NCBI GenBank assembly: GCA_037447655.1
Contig: JBBHKE010001730.1
Span: 47,174 to 104,634, forward strand
Length of the DNA stretch: 57,461 bases
Direction: 5' to 3'
Source of the DNA: Zygnema cylindricum
Taxonomy: Eukaryota; Streptophyta; Zygnematophyceae; Zygnematales; Zygnemataceae
The translations under genes and the position numbers were made by a program. Shown piece by piece: positions 44,126-54,410 of this stretch; the first letter of the stretch is position 1; each line of letters opens with the position of its first letter. The notes below the pieces were generated by a model that worked only from the letters and a program-made list of their open reading frames with translations, was not told the origin of the DNA and searched no databases.

Positions 44126-44137
44126 GGCTGCCACGTG
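43972..44137. promoter_or_regulatory. Cluster of five CACGTG (G-box) motifs
   Basis: CACGTG occurs at 43972, 44024, 44042, 44069 and 44132, four of them within CACGTGGCA. In plants CACGTGG is the core bound by bZIP and bHLH factors in light and stress responses. Four lie inside the proposed transit-peptide coding sequence and one just upstream of its ATG. Regulatory use is inferred. Confidence 0.5.
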
Positions 44138-44239
44138 GCAGTCACACATTTTAGGAAATTGGCGTTTTCCAAAACGACAAAAAATGAACCAGCTTTACAA
44201 AATGAAATTTTTTCTCTCTCTCACTATCTCTTTCTCTCT

Positions 44240-44350
44240 TTCCTCCCCCCAGCCTCTTTTTTTTCTTTTTTTTTCTTTTTTTTGGAGGGGTAGGGGGAGA
44301 GGGAGGGGAAGAGGGAGGGGGAGGGGGAGGGGGAGGAGGAGGGGGGATAT
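44240..44350. repeat. Pyrimidine-to-purine low-complexity tract
   Basis: CTCTC and T-rich sequence (44212-44283) followed by GGGAGGGGGAGG-type sequence (44284-44346), about 120 bp upstream of the eight-exon gene's start. Confidence 0.75.
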
Positions 44351-45162
44351 CCCTTTTTTGCCCTCTTTTTAACAGTTTGCAAGAAAAGTATGCAAAAAAG
44401 AAAAAAAAGGGAAAAAGAAAAAAAGAACAACTGCCCCTAACAATTTCAAAAGGAAAATAAAGTAAAGTAACGAAAAAATCAAACTTTTTGAAAAGAGAAA
44501 TAAAATAAATAAGTAGAATCCCTGAACCCTGTTTTTTCATTTTTTCCCCCAAAACTTTTGAAAGAAAAATTCAAAATTGACGGACTATCGAAAATTCAAA
44601 ATTTCAGAAGGCATCCCAAACGTCAAATTTGAAATTTGAGCCAATAATTTATTTTAATAGCTGCCCGTGACCCTTTTTAATCCACTCAAAAAAAATGTGA
44701 ATCTGCCCGTAAAATTTTTGTAAATTTTGTTCCAGATTTACCGTACGAAAAGACGAAAAGCCGAAAATGGAAAATCCATGCAGCACTTTTGACTTTTTGT
44801 CCTCTTGTTCAGAATTTTAGGATCTTGCTGACGTGGAATATTGATAAAGATCAAAGTGTAGATTTTCAATGGTTAAAAAATAGGAGATTTTCTAGATTCT
44901 GTCAAAGTATCAGCTGAATGGAGATTTGTCCTTTAGCGATATTTGCTTTTTGCAGCGGACGGTTTAGATGCACAATTCAGAATCTGTATAATCTTTCAGC
45001 AGAATCATAAATTTTGGCATTTACCAATTCGTACAATGTCGATACGACATTACCAACTCAGACATGAACTGGAAATCACATAAGAGGTTATTTAGGGCAC
45101 TTTCCCGTGTAACCTAAACTTAGTCTTGCTACTTTGTTTTTTGCCGAAGATTTTACGTACTA

Positions 45163-45378
45163 CACCGCCAATCGTTATTAGCGTTGTGTACGCTAATTCC
45201 GTCCCGCTTTTTTTTTTTTTTATTCTCAAATATAATTATCCACACTATTTAAAAAAAACCTAATTCCTAATTAGAATAGACGATTTCTTCGAAAATTTCC
45301 AAATTCCCAATTAGCGTAAACCACGCTGATTATTCGAATACGCTAAAAAAACTTACACGCTAATAACGATTGGCGGTG
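45163..45378. mobile_element. TA-target MITE (216 bp) nested in the TIR element
   Basis: CACCGCCAATCGTTATTAGC at the left and GCTAATAACGATTGGCGGTG at the right form a perfect TIR flanked by TA (45161-45162, 45379-45380). The interior is AT-rich with a second, weaker inverted pair. Confidence 0.82.
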
Positions 45379-45522
45379 TACTTTAAAAGGGTTGAGGTGT
45401 AACGCAGTGAAATCGTTACTTCAAATTGTGACGGATGTAGGCGTGGGTGTAATTTGTGAGAGTTGTAGACGACTATAAAACTTGCGCCAATTGATGACGT
45501 TTACAAAATAGCGACCGTTGTA

Positions 45523-45722
45523 GCATCGTGAATCGCTATTAACGTTAATGTTTTTTTTGACAATTAAAACATATTTTCTTCGCGCACACCTGTAGGATTG
45601 TCAGCCCGATGGTTGCTATTGGAAGGCAAGATTCTCACCTTCCTATTGGCGGTCTTCGATTGACAATTCGATAGGTGCGCACGAAAAAAAAAAGTTTTAA
45701 CACTAATAACAATTAGCGGTGT
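45523..45722. mobile_element. Short hairpin MITE nested in the TIR element
   Basis: The ends (GCATCGTGAATCGCTATTAA ... ACACTAATAACAATTAGCGGTG) are degenerate. The interior folds on itself around CCGATGGTTGCTATTGGAAG / CTTCCTATTGGCGG, like the copies at 22538-22754 and 47910-48122. Confidence 0.6.
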
Positions 45723-46496
45723 CGTTTCTTGTGACATTGTAAATGTTTAGGGTTTGTGACATTTTGACGCCACGCTCACTGATGATAGCGTCGACGTCAC
45801 TAATTCCAAAACTTTTCGCCAAGGTTACTCGATCGTGTTTTTTCATCCTTTCTCACTCTACTTGCCATCAAAATACGCACAAGCACAATCAAAAGTTATC
45901 CTTTTCAAAGACCTTTCATTTATACCATTATTCTATTTTTTCATTGCAAGAATTGTTCCCGTTTTTCATTGCAATAATTGTGAGATGCCCGACAATGGGA
46001 GAGAGAAAGAGGCGCTTTCACGGACTTCGCTTTTGACGAAATGGCGTCAATTGGTCGAGACTCCTCCACGAGCCCATTACGGAAAAAGGTGCATGGAAAA
46101 AAGTACGCTCAAGTTGTAAACGTGCAATGGGTTTTTTTTTTGGTACTTCGCACATAAAAGTTTAAAAAAAATATTCGACGCGTGCGACAGCGTCTGACTT
46201 ACATCATGAAACTCTAGTTAAACTCACCTCAAGAGGTTATTTGACTAGAAGATTGACGATGAGTTGGAAAGACGTAAAGGTAGGTTGAAACGCGCTAGAT
46301 GACAAAACGCAATACATTTAATAGTTTCGAAGCACCGTAAATTATTATGTGGTAATTCCATTTTCTTGGTACAACTGCGGATTTTCTCATTGTGGGCTAG
46401 CTATTGGAGGGAAATTAAAGAAAATAAACCCTTGCTTCGTCACATGGGAGAGTGCCCTTAATCGTTGATTGAAAGTTCTAAACTCCAAAACGATTA

Positions 46497-47302
46497 GGGG
46501 ATGTCCCCGCGTATTAAAGTACTGACTTTTTTTTGTCGTTTTCTCCTAAAATTCAGTCCCCAATAAGAAAACTTTAGACGTATGAAAAAATACATTTACC
46601 AAAGTATTCTGAACGTTAATTCGTTTGTTTGTTTGTTGTTTTGTGAAATCATGTGGCGTTTTCCTCTTTTCGACCCTCGAGAAAGAGAATACAGCTCATC
46701 AAACAACTTGACCAAAAATCACCTTGCGAGTTTATTTATTTTTAAGTATATTCCAAACAAGGAATGAAAAACGACCCACGCACGCGCCACACTAGGACGA
46801 GGGAGAGTACTTGCTATTTTTCTCCCTAGTCGTCGCTTGCATGTACGGACAAAAGTTTGCTTGGGTATCGGACCTCCACTTTCATTCATGGGTCCTTTGC
46901 AATTTTTTTCGCAGTCAAAGTTTCTCCCCTCTCACTCTCACACTATCGCTTTTATCTCACACTTTTTAGAATGAGACATGACAATATTACTAAAAAATGA
47001 AAAATCTTTGAAAAAGAATTCTTGACTATTTTCAGTATATTTCTATGGCAAATCGAGTGTGAAAAGTCAAAAAAATGAAATCTAGAAACCATGGCGGATA
47101 GTTCTTGAATCAGTGACGTCGACGTTATCATAAGCAAGCATGACGTCACAATGTCACAAAACCCTAAACATCTACAATGTCACAAAAAGCTAGACGTCTA
47201 CAATTGTCGCTGTTTTTGTAGACGTCACTCATCGTCGGAAGCTTCGTAGTCGTCTTCAATCGTCACAAGTTGTACCGACGTCTACAACCGTCACATGCCC
47301 CC
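46497..47302 (+). mobile_element. ~950-bp TIR element, copy 3 (806 bp)
   Basis: It begins GGGGATGTCCCCGCGTATTA and ends CGTCACATGCCCCC, flanked by TTA (46494-46496, 47303-47305). It shares with copy 1 the GTCGTTTTCTCCTAAAATTC segment, GAGGGAGAGTACTTGCTATT, CCTCCACTTTCATTCATGGG and the telo-box GTCACAAAACCCTAAACATC. It is internally shorter than copy 1. Confidence 0.72.
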
Positions 47303-47305
47303 TTA

Positions 47306-47907
47306 GCTGGAGAGTTTGATCAGTTTGAAGCTCTCGAAGCTAACGCCACGTTTCTGTTTCAACATTGGCGGGTTATGCTGAAGATCTGCCTGATTTTGTT
47401 ATTTGTCGGTTAAAAGCAGTTTTGAAATTCCATTCTTCGCTTTTGCGAGCCCGCGAACCGTTTGCTATTTGTCTGACATCTGACCATACGGATCTGCATG
47501 TCGTGAGTGCACTTTACCTCCCAAACAAAAAAATTGACCTCACTTCTCCGTTAGACAAGTGACCAATAAGAGACAGCCACGTCCATGGATCCTTGTCGCT
47601 CCACGATTTCGGGTACGGGAGAAAAAAATAAAATTTCACAAGAAAAAATGGAAAAATGTCATTGAACGCGAAAGTCAATGTTTTGGATTTTTTTGTGGTT
47701 TTCTTTTCCCTATTCATATTTATAAAACTTTCAGCTTTGCCCGAATCTACGTTTAGGCGTATACACGCGGCTTCATCTAATTTGTTCAGAGTGCTATAGT
47801 GGAAGGATCATTTTTCTTCTCCGTTATCCGTATACACGACAAGGCTCAGTTTCTAATTTACTGTACGGTTCTCATTGTACGGCAGTCCTGCCGGACGGTG
47901 GAGCAGG
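47306..47907. other. Intergenic, one unidentified frame
   Basis: The frame at 47365-47562 (65 residues, containing DLPDFVICRLKAVLKFHSSL) reads like protein but has no recognised family or splice partner. GTAC-rich sequence follows. Confidence 0.4.
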
Positions 47908-47909
47908 TA

Positions 47910-48122
47910 CACCGTGTATCGCTTTTAGGGTTAATAACCTTTTCGCCACATAAAACATCATTTATCCGTACACATTTGTCCGATTTCCAATTTGAGACTG
48001 CCAATCGGAAGCTGAGAATCTTAACTTTCAATCGCATCCGTTTCAACAATCCAACATGTGTGTACGGAGAAATATGTTTTAATAGACGGAAAAAACATTA
48101 ACTCTAATAGCGATTCACGGTG
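47910..48122. mobile_element. Short hairpin MITE
   Basis: The left end CACCGTGTATCGCTTTTAGG and right end CTCTAATAGCGATTCACGGTG are flanked by TA (47908-47909, 48123-48124). The interior hairpin includes TCCGTACACATTTGTCCGAT and TGTGTGTACGGAGAAATATG. It is close to 22538-22754. Confidence 0.75.
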
Positions 48123-48124
48123 TA

Positions 48125-49530
48125 CTTTACAGATGACAATGTGCACGCCCTCCCGTTAATTTATTGCATTAACGGAGGGCTCTCCGTTAAAACGTTTTAA
48201 ATAGACATTTTCCGAATCATTGATCCTTAGTAGAGGTTAACTTTTGCTGAACCTGACGGTTGAACTCCAATAATAGCATTCTATCCATATATTTAACAGT
48301 ACAGTAATTTACTGTAATGTACTGTACTGTACAGTACAGTACTGGACTGTACTCTACCAGTTCAGCAGTTAGGGTTTGATAAGCTTCCGGAGAACTGCAA
48401 TCAAGACTGCAATATTTATTTTCTTGCTACTGGAGAATGTCAAACTTCTAGGGCTTTTTTTTTTTTTTTTGGTTAATAAGGTAGAAGTTCCATAGATATT
48501 TGCGATCTATAACCTGAGAATTTTTTTTCGACAAGTGTGGATGCCACGTGTTGCTCAGATTCCGTAACTTTTTTTAGTTCCTACGGAAAGCCTGTGTTGT
48601 ACGGAAAAGTGTGAGATTTCCGTACACAGTACTAACAACTGGCACATTCCATTTTTGCCACGTGGCAGCTGGAATAATCAGCAAGGAAACAACCTTGTGA
48701 GTGATTTAAAACGTCTTTTTGTTTGTTTGAAACAAAAAAAAAAAAGCTGAAGTTTTCCCATGGATTTTTCAGTAGTGTAGTTATGTTTTTAGTGGTTTCT
48801 AGAGTTTTTCAGGGTTTTCTAGGTTTTTTTAGGGTTTTTTAGACTATGATAGAATTGTGAAGAAAGAATGAATTTGTATTTCCTTGAATTAGTGTGGATT
48901 GTTTACAATTTTGCTGGCTTTGCAATGGAATTGTAACTTCTTTCTTTCATTTTTTTTTAAACGTGGTTCTTTTAATAAATGTGGATTGTTTTTGACAATT
49001 TTAGTGCGGAAAAGGTAAGTTGCCATTTTTTTGTTTTTTTTTTTTTAATTCGGGGGCTGTTTTAATTAGTGTGTTTGTAGTAAGAACTTGTTTATTTTTT
49101 CGAGCCTTTCAATTCGTTTTTAAACACTAAAATATAAGTCTTTAAAAATAAATTGCTGTCCAATCAATTGCCTGTGTAACTACTTTTTTTTATGCATTCA
49201 AAAAATTGTGGTTTTTTTCTATTTCATGTCCATCGTAGACTTTAGTAACCTTCAGCTTAAAGTTGAATATTTAGAAAGTGAAATGGATGAAATTTTAATT
49301 GGTGAAATTTTTACAACATTTATAATTTTTGAAATGTTGCCACTGTTGTTGTTTATTGAGTCTTGAATTTTTTCTATTCTTTGGTTGGTTGGTTTAAACA
49401 AGAAAAAAATGTTGATTGAACTTATGGATGTTGTTAAGAAGACCACCTGTCGTTCTTTTCCTTTTCTAAAATTCGTGTATTTAGGGCTTTTCACATAGTT
49501 GGTTTTTTGTGTACATGTATGCATATGTAT

Positions 49531-49564
<34 letters not shown>

Positions 49565-50291
49565 ATATACGTATATACATATATTATATGCATATATACA
49601 TACATATATAAATATGCATACTAGTACACTGCATATATTACGAGCAGAAAAAAAATACTGACCGCCCGGCACTCACGCGGCCAATCACAAACGTCGAAAA
49701 AGTCACGTACTGACAGATAGACAGTTGTGTTGATTATAATTAATGTTTTGCGGACAGACAGGCGCTTCCCGTTTAATAATGTAGGTATATATATTTTTAT
49801 ATACACACACAAATATACATATGCATATGCATAATAGAACTTCCACATAATTTTAGGGTTTTCTGGATAGATTAAGCCTGCGAACTTTTCAAGGATGTTT
49901 GACGTAGTATACGAAGCTCAGTGTGTAAATGTTAAGGGTTTTTTTTACGAATCAGCCATTTGATTAAACTTGAACTTATCATTTTTTCTCAAAATGCAAG
50001 TGGTTGGTATGTCAAAAAAAGTGAATGTATATATTTTTTTAAATTGCTTGTATCAAATTGTGAATGTTTTTAATGTTTGCTTTACCCGAATGATTGAACG
50101 ATGTGATTTTTTATAATTTTTTCCTCTTTGAGTTTCATTTGTTTTTATTCTTTGAACTTCCAACTGTCAATCGTTTTGATTATTTCTTTAGCAATGATCA
50201 ATGCGGATTTAATAAGGTTTTTTTTTTTTTTTTTTTTCTCTGTATTTTCCAGATTACTTTTGGGAAAAAACGTCAATATTTTTCCTAAATA
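48125..50291. other. Upstream region of the SAM-domain gene
   Basis: It contains a palindromic GTAC run (48297-48355), TTTTTAGGG-type telomere-like words at 48790-48842, (TA)n at 49527-49562 and long T runs. A splice acceptor-like CTGTATTTTCCAG ends at 50252, 40 bp before the SAM-gene ATG, which suggests a 5'-UTR intron. Donor-like AAAAG/GTAAGT at 49015 and a possible coiled-coil exon at 49240-49301 are unplaced. Confidence 0.4.
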
Positions 50292-53123
50292 ATGGAGACT
50301 CAAACCTTTCTTACTCCAAAACGGGAATTGCCTGCGACAAAACTCTCAGAATCGACCGGAATTTCCGATTTCGACCGATTGGAAAAAAAAACGTTTCAGG
50401 TGAATGAGCTGTCCAACGAAACTGGATCAAAATCGTCTATGCGGAGTAAAAAGTCGAGACCTACTTCAGCTTTTTCTCCACTTTCTCCTCCCTCTCAGGC
50501 CCCAATCGAATTGCAAACCCTAACTGCAAGTACAAGTGAGAAAGGACAAACTGATAAATCTATTACAAAAACAAACAAAGAGAGAGGAGAAAAATCTAAC
50601 AGTCAGATAAATTCTAAAGTTAAGAAAGGGCGATTATCAGATGGAGCGAGTTTAGAAAACGACTCGGCTGAAGTAGTGGAAGGAGGTGGAGTGGGAATGG
50701 GAGGAGGAGGTGGAGGAGGAGGAGCAGGAGTAGGAGGAGGTGGAGGGGATCGAGGAGGATCCTCTTACCAGAATTTGCCAACTGGCAGCAATGCTGGAGC
50801 TTTTGTAGGATTGGTAGGGGCAAATGAAGACGAAAATTTGGTTTCCGGGAAAGAGACGAGCGGTAAGAGAGTTAGACGACCGAGTGTCCGTTTGGGGGAG
50901 ATTGGAGAACACAAAGCAGCAATTAGCGTGGACTCGGGTGTCAAAAAGAAGCTTCTTCCCACAATATCGATGAAAATCGATGAGAATTCGGGTACTGTAT
51001 CGAGTGAAGAGAGAGAGGGGGAAAGACCAAACGCCTCTCTCACAGTGGTTAAAGAATTTGCAGGGGTAGAGGGAGAGGGACAGGTTTCTAAATCAGCCCT
51101 CAATTTTGTTTCGACAGAGAATGGAGATGTAGAAGAAGACGTCGACATCGTAGAAGAAGACGAAGAGAAAAATGAAAAGGGAGAGGCAGGACAGGGGATT
51201 GGAGGAGTGGGTGTAGGAGTTGGAGAGAACAAAGAGGGAGAGGGCGGAAAGGGAGTCGAAAGGGAGAGAGAGGATGTAGAGGGTCAGGGAGAAGAAGACG
51301 AAGAGATAGATGTAGGAGAGAGGGGAGAGGTAGGGGAGGTGGGAGTCGTGGGAGAGCTGGGAGAAGAGGGAAAGGCCGTCGAAGGAACTAAAACTGAAAC
51401 TGAACGGAAATTACAACGGAAAAAAGTTTTAACTCGATATCCGGCGGAAAGGTCCAAGGTTCCTGCTTCTTTGAAAGGGCAAATAACAAAAAGTATAGAA
51501 AAGCTTACGGAAAAGTTTACGGAAACTCCGAGAAAAACGGCTTCTGTTCAGCAGTTGAAGAAGGAACTGCCTACCCTTCCGAAAACTTCGCCACAACTTT
51601 CCACGCCTTCGAGAAAAAGAAAACAGGAATCGACTCCAAATGTGGTTTTGGCTTTAGCTCAAAATGCGGTACAAAAGGTAGGACAGGGAGAGAGAGGAAA
51701 TTCACAAAATGAAAAAGGGTTAAATAAAAACGGCTTTGGAGTCGAAAAAGGGGAAGATTCAAAATTGAGTTCAGATTCTAAGAGGGAAAAAGACGGTACA
51801 GAATGTGGACAAAGCGACGGGGAGGAGGAAAAAAAGGCGGGATGGTTCGATGGGAGAGGGGAGGTAGACGAAAGTAAGATGGTGAGAGGGAGATCTAGGG
51901 CGAGGTCTTTGATTTCGATTAAGAATTTACGAGAGGAGGACGTGGAGGAGGAGGAGGAGGAGAGAGAAGAGGGAACCAAAAAGAAAAGAGGAAGGCCGAG
52001 TTTGAAGGGATCTGCAGAGAAAGAGGAGGGAAGGGAGTTGAGAGACAGAAGGAAAAATCTGAAGAAGAAGGAGAGTTGGGACTTTTCAGAGGATGAAGAG
52101 GAAGGAGGAGGAGTGGCGAAAGCCATTGCTTTGATTTTAAAGCCCAATGAAGCTGATGTCGGAAAAAAAGGACTGGTCGGGAGGAGAGAGAAGGGAGGGA
52201 GGAAGGAGAGATGGTCGATGGGTAGTTTTCCAGGAAAAACTGAAGTCAGGATAGGCCGTTCGAAAGAGAGAGAGAGAGGGAGGGAGAAAAAAGTTCCGCT
52301 TTTGGATGTTCCAGTATTGCCGGGAGAAGTTCTTGTCAGTCCAAAGGGAATTACGGTGGTAGAGAGAAGAGAGAAAAAGACGGGGAAACAGGGGACAAAA
52401 GAGGGTGAAAGAGAAAGAGAGATGGGGAGCATAAGGGACATGGGAATAGGTAAAATGAGAGGGACGGTGATAGAGGTAGTGGTCGCAAGGGAGACAGAGA
52501 GAGGAAACGAGAGAGGGAGTGAAAGGGAAACTAACAGAGAAAGAGGGAGCGAGAAGGAGAAAAAGGAGCTCTCCATGGTTTTAAGAAGAACCAAAAGAGA
52601 GCCTCCCAAAGTGACGCCTGTAAACGAGAAAAAAACGGAGAGGGAGAGAGAGAGACATCACCGTTTTCCCTTCGATTCGAAAGACGTATCTTTAATGGCA
52701 ACCAATGAGAGACTGCCGGGTGGCAAATTCCGGGAAGACGTCGCTGACATCCGTCAAAAGAAGAGAGATTTCTCTCCTCCTCCTCCTCCTTTCATGACAG
52801 CTGGCAATGTTCCGCTGGTCAAAAAGCAGAGATTAGAGGAAGTTTTTTCGAGAAACGAGAAGTTAAAAAGGGCCCAAAATTTGTTAGGAAAATACGAAGC
52901 GGGATTGCGAGGGTGGTTGGAGAAATTAGGTCTCGAAAGGTATTTTGATAATTTTGAAAAAAACGAAGTTGACGAAGACGTCTTACCTCTCCTTACTTTG
53001 GAGGATTTAAAAGAAATGGGAATTCTGGCGGTAGGATCGAGAAGAAAATTGTATACGGCAATTTTGGAACTTGGAAAGAGTATTTCGCCAAAATCGATCA
53101 ACGACCGGATTTTGGACGAGTAG
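50292..53123 (+). CDS. SAM-domain protein, 943 residues, low-complexity, single exon
   Basis: A large uninterrupted frame whose ATG is preceded by an in-frame TAA six bases upstream. The first ~870 residues are low-complexity and probably disordered: a Ser/Pro/Thr-rich start, a Gly-rich run (about residues 131-155), a Glu/Gly/Val-rich acidic block (about 278-370), a second acidic run (about 548-557), an AT-hook-like core KKRGRPSLKG (about 563-572), and long Arg/Glu/Lys repeats. Residues about 871-931 form a sterile alpha motif (SAM) domain: GLRGWLEKLGLERYFDNFEK, then DVLPLLTLEDLKEMGILAVG and SRRKLYTAILELG. The LPLLTLEDLKEMGI..VGSRRK signature is strongly reminiscent of plant single-SAM proteins. 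SAM domains mediate protein self-association or RNA/protein binding; the AT-hook-like core and basic stretches suggest a nuclear location. No closer function can be given. Confidence 0.85.
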   Translation: METQTFLTPKRELPATKLSESTGISDFDRLEKKTFQVNELSNETGSKSSMRSKKSRPTSAFSPLSPPSQAPIELQTLTASTSEKGQTDKSITKTNKERGEKSNSQINSKVKKGRLSDGASLENDSAEVVEGGGVGMGGGGGGGGAGVGGGGGDRGGSSYQNLPTGSNAGAFVGLVGANEDENLVSGKETSGKRVRRPSVRLGEIGEHKAAISVDSGVKKKLLPTISMKIDENSGTVSSEEREGERPNASLTVVKEFAGVEGEGQVSKSALNFVSTENGDVEEDVDIVEEDEEKNEKGEAGQGIGGVGVGVGENKEGEGGKGVEREREDVEGQGEEDEEIDVGERGEVGEVGVVGELGEEGKAVEGTKTETERKLQRKKVLTRYPAERSKVPASLKGQITKSIEKLTEKFTETPRKTASVQQLKKELPTLPKTSPQLSTPSRKRKQESTPNVVLALAQNAVQKVGQGERGNSQNEKGLNKNGFGVEKGEDSKLSSDSKREKDGTECGQSDGEEEKKAGWFDGRGEVDESKMVRGRSRARSLISIKNLREEDVEEEEEEREEGTKKKRGRPSLKGSAEKEEGRELRDRRKNLKKKESWDFSEDEEEGGGVAKAIALILKPNEADVGKKGLVGRREKGGRKERWSMGSFPGKTEVRIGRSKERERGREKKVPLLDVPVLPGEVLVSPKGITVVERREKKTGKQGTKEGEREREMGSIRDMGIGKMRGTVIEVVVARETERGNERGSERETNRERGSEKEKKELSMVLRRTKREPPKVTPVNEKKTERERERHHRFPFDSKDVSLMATNERLPGGKFREDVADIRQKKRDFSPPPPPFMTAGNVPLVKKQRLEEVFSRNEKLKRAQNLLGKYEAGLRGWLEKLGLERYFDNFEKNEVDEDVLPLLTLEDLKEMGILAVGSRRKLYTAILELGKSISPKSINDRILDE

Positions 53124-53640
53124 GAAAAGAGAAAAGAGAGGGAGGAGAGGCAGAGAGGCAGGAAAGGGGGGGAGGGAGAGGGCGATATTTAAACTCGGAA
53201 TGAGTAACCGACAGTCGGCCTGATTTTGGTTGAGTAGCGAGGGAGGAGAGAGAGGGAGGGACAATGGAGGGAGGGGGAGGGGGAAAAGAGGGAGGATGAG
53301 AGAGGGGCATAGAGGCGGAGAAAGGGAGAAAGAAGAGAAGGGCAAAGGAGAGAGGGAGATGGAGAGAGAGGATGAGTGAGGGAGGGAGTTAGAGCGAAAG
53401 CAGGATGAAGCTTGACTGTAGTGGAGAGAGAGGGGCGTGTCTGTCATAGCCTTGCCGAAGGGGGAGAGGGAGAGTGGTAGAGAAATGTGGAATAGAGGTG
53501 GAAATTGAGGGAGAGAGGGAGAGAGTGAGAGAAAGCGAGAGAAAGGGAGAGAGAGGAGGGGGGGGGGGGAAGATGGAGAGAGGTAGAGTGGTATATAGTT
53601 GAATTGTTGAGGGAAGGGAAGACAGTTAATGTTAATACGT
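53124..53640. repeat. Homopurine (GGGAGAGAG)n tract after the SAM gene
   Basis: A/G-rich sequence starts at the stop codon and continues about 500 bp, with GGGAGGGAGAGGG units and short non-repetitive inserts (CGATATTTAAACTCGGAATG at 53182-53202). Confidence 0.85.
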
Positions 53641-54410
53641 TTTCTATTAAAGACAGGGAAGAAATTCTTGTAGTACGATAAAGATTTGAAAAAAGTCATT
53701 TTCTTTATTTTTTTTCCAGTTTGGAGTTGCTGAACACCATAAAATATTGTGTACAAAAACTCTCAAAACCTCAAAAAGGCATTTGAGGGGCGTTGTCAAA
53801 AAAAAAAAAAAGTTAGATGTTTTTTTTCACTTTTTCATCTGAATGTGATTTGAGGACCCCGGTAATAAGTTTAAGCCGATGAAATAAAATGGGTCGATTC
53901 GAAAACATAAAATTTTATGTATATACAATTAGCGTAACATAAATTGGTGTACTTCTGTTACTTGTTGGGATATTTTGGGATTTTTCAATCGATTCGAGTT
54001 ATCTTGCTTTTGTACTTTTACATTTGTGAGAGAGGAGATAGGCAAATTTGTCTTTCTTTTCCCCTCTTTTTTTCTTGTTGGTTTAATGGCTTTGTTTCTT
54101 AACGTAGACTATAATATTTGTTTAGTCAAGAAAAATTTTCTTGTGTTGCTTAGGGTTTGGGTAGTGCTTCTCTATCTTATGACTCCATACAGGAGACTTT
54201 TCTTTTCTTCTACATTTTTTTTAAGGTTTTCTGTCATTGTTGTATGACTTGTGAAAAACCAAAGGATTATTTGAAGACGCCGTACTTTTTTCTTTGATTT
54301 TTTTTTCTATTTCCCCGTCTTTCATTTCTGCTCTTCTCCTTTCTTCTCCCCTATTTTCCGTTTTGTCTTCATTCTCCATCGCGCGCAAAAAGTTCACCAT
54401 GAACAATTAT
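53641..54410. other. 3' flank of the SAM gene, AT-rich
   Basis: A polyadenylation-like AATAAAATGG lies at 53882. No other gene is recognised. Confidence 0.4.

Larger units (their letters stand above)
45095..46457 (-). mobile_element. ~950-bp TIR element, copy 4, with two nested MITEs
   Basis: The left end GGGCACTTTCCCGTGTAACC and right end (reverse complement) GGGCACTCTCCCATGTGACG are flanked by TTA (45092-45094 and 46458-46460). Subtracting the two nested MITEs (45163-45378 and 45523-45722) leaves about 945 bp, the family size. Internal matches to copies 1-3 include GTGACATTGTAAATGTTTAG, GCGTCGACGTCACTAATTCC and GATAGCG. It lies only 39 bp from copy 3. Confidence 0.7.

Noticed and set aside
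51659-52609. 316-residue minus-strand frame opposite the SAM gene
   Set aside because: A shadow of purine-rich coding sequence; it is Ser/Leu/Phe-rich low-complexity without any domain.
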